A DNA stretch of 64,000 nt from Bacteroidota bacterium (GTDB lineage: Bacteria > Bacteroidota > Bacteroidia > Chitinophagales > Saprospiraceae): NCBI GenBank assembly GCA_018222965.1, contig JAAEZH010000013.1, positions 61,342 through 125,341 on the forward strand. The letters are read 5' to 3'. Each line of letters opens with the position of its first letter. Within the stretch, counting starts at the first letter, position 1. Shown here piece by piece: positions 61,853 to 64,000 of this stretch. The notes beneath the pieces are model-generated. The model did no database searches, was not told the DNA's origin, and worked only from the letters and a program-made list of their open reading frames with translations. The position numbers and the translations under genes were made by a program.

Positions 61853-62951
61853 TATAAAGGGATTGTTGGTTTTCCTGTTACTCCTTCCTTTTTGTCTGGA
61901 AGCTCAGGTCGTACACCGTTTTGCCAATCCGTCTTTTGAGGGAGAACCGGGCTTAAATAATACGCCTGAGGGTTGGAAGCAGTGTAGCATGGTAAGAAAT
62001 ATACCCGCAACCGTTTCAGAGGAGATTATTTCAAACTCAAATGGCTTTTACATTTGCGGACCAGATCCGTCTGATGGAAGGACATACATGTTGATGGTCG
62101 GGCGGCAGGATGACAGTTGGGAAGCTGTATATCAAAAAATGGAGCAAAAGCTGGAGAAAGGCAAATGGTATGCCTTTGAGGTGGATGTTGCTCGTGCACA
62201 TTGTCTGGTTTCAACCATTGTAGGCCAAGGTGGTATCTACGACTTTTCTGCTCCCCTAAGCCTTGGGGTAAAAGGAAGCAACCACAGCTGTAAATTTGCT
62301 GATTTGTTGTATAAATCTCCGGCCATAACAGATACCCTTTGGCAACGGATCGAGATTGCCTTTAAGGCAAAAAAAAATTACACCAACCTGGTTTTGGAAG
62401 TAACCTACCCTTCTGAGGCTTTCATTCCTTACAATGGAAACCTGTTGCTGGATAACATATCTGATCTTCGGGAGATAGCTCCTCCACAGCAGCTCATAAA
62501 ACAGCAGCCGGAAAATCTTGATTTGCAGGATGCTTCTCCATCTTTTTTACTCACCCATATTTCAGAAAGTGCTGTATTTGATATCGAATACATATATGCG
62601 GATGCTTTCGACAAGCGAGCCCTCTATCATGCGCGAAAAGTCTTTTTCATGCAAACCCAAATAGAGCAATATGGCTTACTGCATTTTGTTAGCCAATTGG
62701 ATGAAGCAAAAGTTAACAATCTGAAGGAAAGTCTGGAGGAAGTGGGTGCACTGCTTGAAGCAGAAGCCATTTGGCGAATGGAGCAACTCATTCGATTATC
62801 TGAAGGAGAAACACTTAATCAGGTAGAATGGTATCAATTGATGCAACTCAATAAACGCTATCTGGTAGGTGAGCGATTGGAAGATCGTCTTTTGCACTAT
62901 GTGGAGAAACACAATGGAGTACTCGTAAATCAATTGACTAATTCTGAATAG
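61839..62951 (+). CDS. Secreted carbohydrate-binding-like protein, tandem copy 3
   Basis: A protein of about 370 residues with signal peptide MQSINIKGLLVFLLLLPFCL ending before QVVHRFANPSFEGEPGLN. I chose the ATG at 61839, which overlaps copy 2 by 14 bases; an in-frame start at 61755 would place the signal peptide inside the chain. The blocks NTPEGWKQCSM, YMLMVGRQDDSWEAVYQKM and PYNGNLLLDNISDL match copies 1 and 2, with looser identity in the N-terminal loops (SNSNGFYICGPDPSDGRT replaces the HG block). The helical second half is kept. Confidence 0.82.
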   Translation: MQSINIKGLLVFLLLLPFCLEAQVVHRFANPSFEGEPGLNNTPEGWKQCSMVRNIPATVSEEIISNSNGFYICGPDPSDGRTYMLMVGRQDDSWEAVYQKMEQKLEKGKWYAFEVDVARAHCLVSTIVGQGGIYDFSAPLSLGVKGSNHSCKFADLLYKSPAITDTLWQRIEIAFKAKKNYTNLVLEVTYPSEAFIPYNGNLLLDNISDLREIAPPQQLIKQQPENLDLQDASPSFLLTHISESAVFDIEYIYADAFDKRALYHARKVFFMQTQIEQYGLLHFVSQLDEAKVNNLKESLEEVGALLEAEAIWRMEQLIRLSEGETLNQVEWYQLMQLNKRYLVGERLEDRLLHYVEKHNGVLVNQLTNSE

Positions 62952-63046
62952 GATTAGACATTGGATTGGGGGATATAATCTTGCAGGTTCTAAATAGAAA
63001 GATAAAAGCGACTCAACATCATGAGTCAGAATTAAATACGATTAAT

Positions 63047-63712
63047 ATGCAAATCAGCAGCTCTCTTCTCTTTGGATTCCTGAGTATATTATTTCTTTCG
63101 CTACCCAGCCAGACCGATGCTCAGCGAAAACTGGATAAATACTATTTCCAACTCAAAGACTTTGAAGAACCGAAGGTGTATTTTATCCACTGTCACGAGG
63201 ATGACTCCAGGGACCTCTACCTACGACTGTATGCCAAAGGAGACAGGCTGATCACAGAAACTTATTCGGCCGATTTCCATATGCAGGAATATGCAGAAGA
63301 AGTCTTCGAGGAAGATGAAAGCCGACTCACTGTTTTTCAATTATTCTACACCGCCGGGCAGGATGAAGTCCTGCAACAAAGCAGCACCCTGGATCCTACA
63401 TTAAACACCGTAATGCGGTGGCGTAATACCGGAAGCTTTGGCTGGAAAGTGCGTCTCGACGGAGATCGCCTGGAAATGAAACGGCAGGTGATTGGGAAGC
63501 AACGCTATCAATACCTGGCCAAAAGAAAGAAAGCCATTGCTGTAAAGGACCAGTTCTATCTTAACGGAAAGCTTCTTTCCGAAAGGACATCCTACTACGG
63601 CAAAAAAACCGGGCTTTGTGGTTTTACTCGTTATGAGGATGGAACCGTATTAAACTTCTCCCTGGATCGAATTTACTCCGAGGAGGAATGGGTGGTGTTG
63701 AAAAAGGGGTGA
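63047..63712 (+). CDS. Exported protein of unknown function
   Basis: About 221 residues, signal peptide MQISSSLLFGFLSILFLSLP ending near QTDAQRKLD. I chose 63047; the in-frame start at 62966 would precede the signal peptide by 27 residues. The mature part has beta-rich blocks (PKVYFIHCHEDDSRDLYLRL, DRLEMKRQVIGKQRYQYLAK, KKTGLCGFTRYEDGTVLNFS) and resembles a small lipocalin-like barrel in pattern only. Unknown function. The stop is followed at once by the 9-base tandem repeat. Confidence 0.75.
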   Translation: MQISSSLLFGFLSILFLSLPSQTDAQRKLDKYYFQLKDFEEPKVYFIHCHEDDSRDLYLRLYAKGDRLITETYSADFHMQEYAEEVFEEDESRLTVFQLFYTAGQDEVLQQSSTLDPTLNTVMRWRNTGSFGWKVRLDGDRLEMKRQVIGKQRYQYLAKRKKAIAVKDQFYLNGKLLSERTSYYGKKTGLCGFTRYEDGTVLNFSLDRIYSEEEWVVLKKG

Positions 63713-63766
63713 TTTCGTTTGTTCCGTTTGTTCCGTTTGTTCCGTTTGTTCCGTTTGTTCCGTTTA
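63713..63766. repeat. 9-base tandem repeat TTCCGTTTG
   Basis: Six back-to-back units: TTTCGTTTG (63713-63721), four perfect TTCCGTTTG (63722-63757) and TTCCGTTTA (63758-63766), starting right after the stop codon of the preceding gene. Unit length 9 keeps any reading frame. No spacer, so not a CRISPR array. Confidence 0.95.
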
Positions 63767-64000
63767 GGAATTAAAAATTAGAATCTAAGTGTACTGTCAC
63801 TCAAACTTCAGGGCACTCTTAATATTGATAATTAATATAATCCTGTACCACTATTTGCCCTAGTACTCTGCTCCACCTCCCGATTCCTATCGGGATGAAG
63901 GGGGAGCTGTCCGCTTTTAGCGGGCTGAGGGGGAGAACCCTGGTAATGACTTAATTGTATTTGCCTCCGGCGGCTTCTTTGCCTTGATGCAAATGAAGCA
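63767..64000. repeat. Palindromic dispersed-repeat-like region
   Basis: Contains TCCCGAT-TCCT-ATCGGGA (63878-63895) and CCGCT-TTT-AGCGG (63911-63923), flanked by GGGGGAG-type purine tracts, in a layout typical of short dispersed palindromic elements of Bacteroidota. No reading frame supported up to the window end. Confidence 0.55.

Noticed and set aside
63713..63766. CRISPR-like repeat array
   Set aside because: Units are 9 bases with no spacers; a plain tandem repeat.

Overview
The window comes from a member of the Bacteroidota, most likely a marine-type Saprospiraceae or relative (inference). The grounds are a type IX secretion C-terminal tail on the S51 peptidase at 27276, DUF5686 and CotH secreted proteins, spermidine synthesis through carboxynorspermidine-type enzymes, and promoter boxes of the Bacteroidetes TAnnTTTG type instead of Shine-Dalgarno sites. 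I saw no rRNA, tRNA, transposase, phage gene or CRISPR array.

Layout. 125-6154 (+): a tight run of fmt, a dicarboxylate/amino acid symporter, a thioredoxin-like lipoprotein and a large TIR-like/TPR/short-chain dehydrogenase fusion. 6155-15422 (-): thioesterase, a small protein with lipB, a lipoprotein with a clear terminator, two CotH proteins, a nucleotidyltransferase-like protein, a one-domain asparaginase and a zinc-ribbon protein. 15464-18127 (-): an SPFH-SHOCT protein and two coiled-coil proteins; together with the zinc-ribbon gene these recall the Bacillus pspA-ydjGHI envelope-stress set. 18235-26775 (-): sbcC, sbcD, a YheT-type hydrolase and a DUF5686 outer-membrane protein. 26991-31093: an internally deleted SnoaL-like gene, an S51 peptidase with sorting tail, a serine beta-lactamase-fold protein that has lost its catalytic residues, a SUI1 factor and a 99-residue protein ending in a clamp-binding-like motif.

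31085-40852 (-) is an almost gapless eight-gene run: saccharopine reductase-like enzyme, AsnB-like amidotransferase without its glutaminase cysteine, flippase, sulfotransferase, agmatinase-family enzyme, carboxynorspermidine synthase, carboxynorspermidine decarboxylase and prmC. It joins polyamine synthesis to what looks like envelope glycan or conjugate assembly.

41366-55495 (+) is the most unusual part. It holds a thiamine-diphosphate 2-keto-acid decarboxylase with a cysteine-rich insert, three divergent L-amino-acid-oxidase-type flavoenzymes, a type I asparaginase, an iron lipoxygenase, a sarcosine-oxidase-like flavoenzyme and an M61 peptidase. All eight read in one direction, the sampled sequence is AT-richer, and the region lacks a 13-base motif that recurs elsewhere. 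I read it as an acquired oxidative amino-acid/lipid metabolic cluster of unknown product.

55598-63712 holds cytidine deaminase, two STAS-like paralogues, an SLC13 carrier, an unknown cytosolic protein, three tandem secreted paralogues and an exported protein of unknown function. The window ends in short tandem and palindromic repeats.
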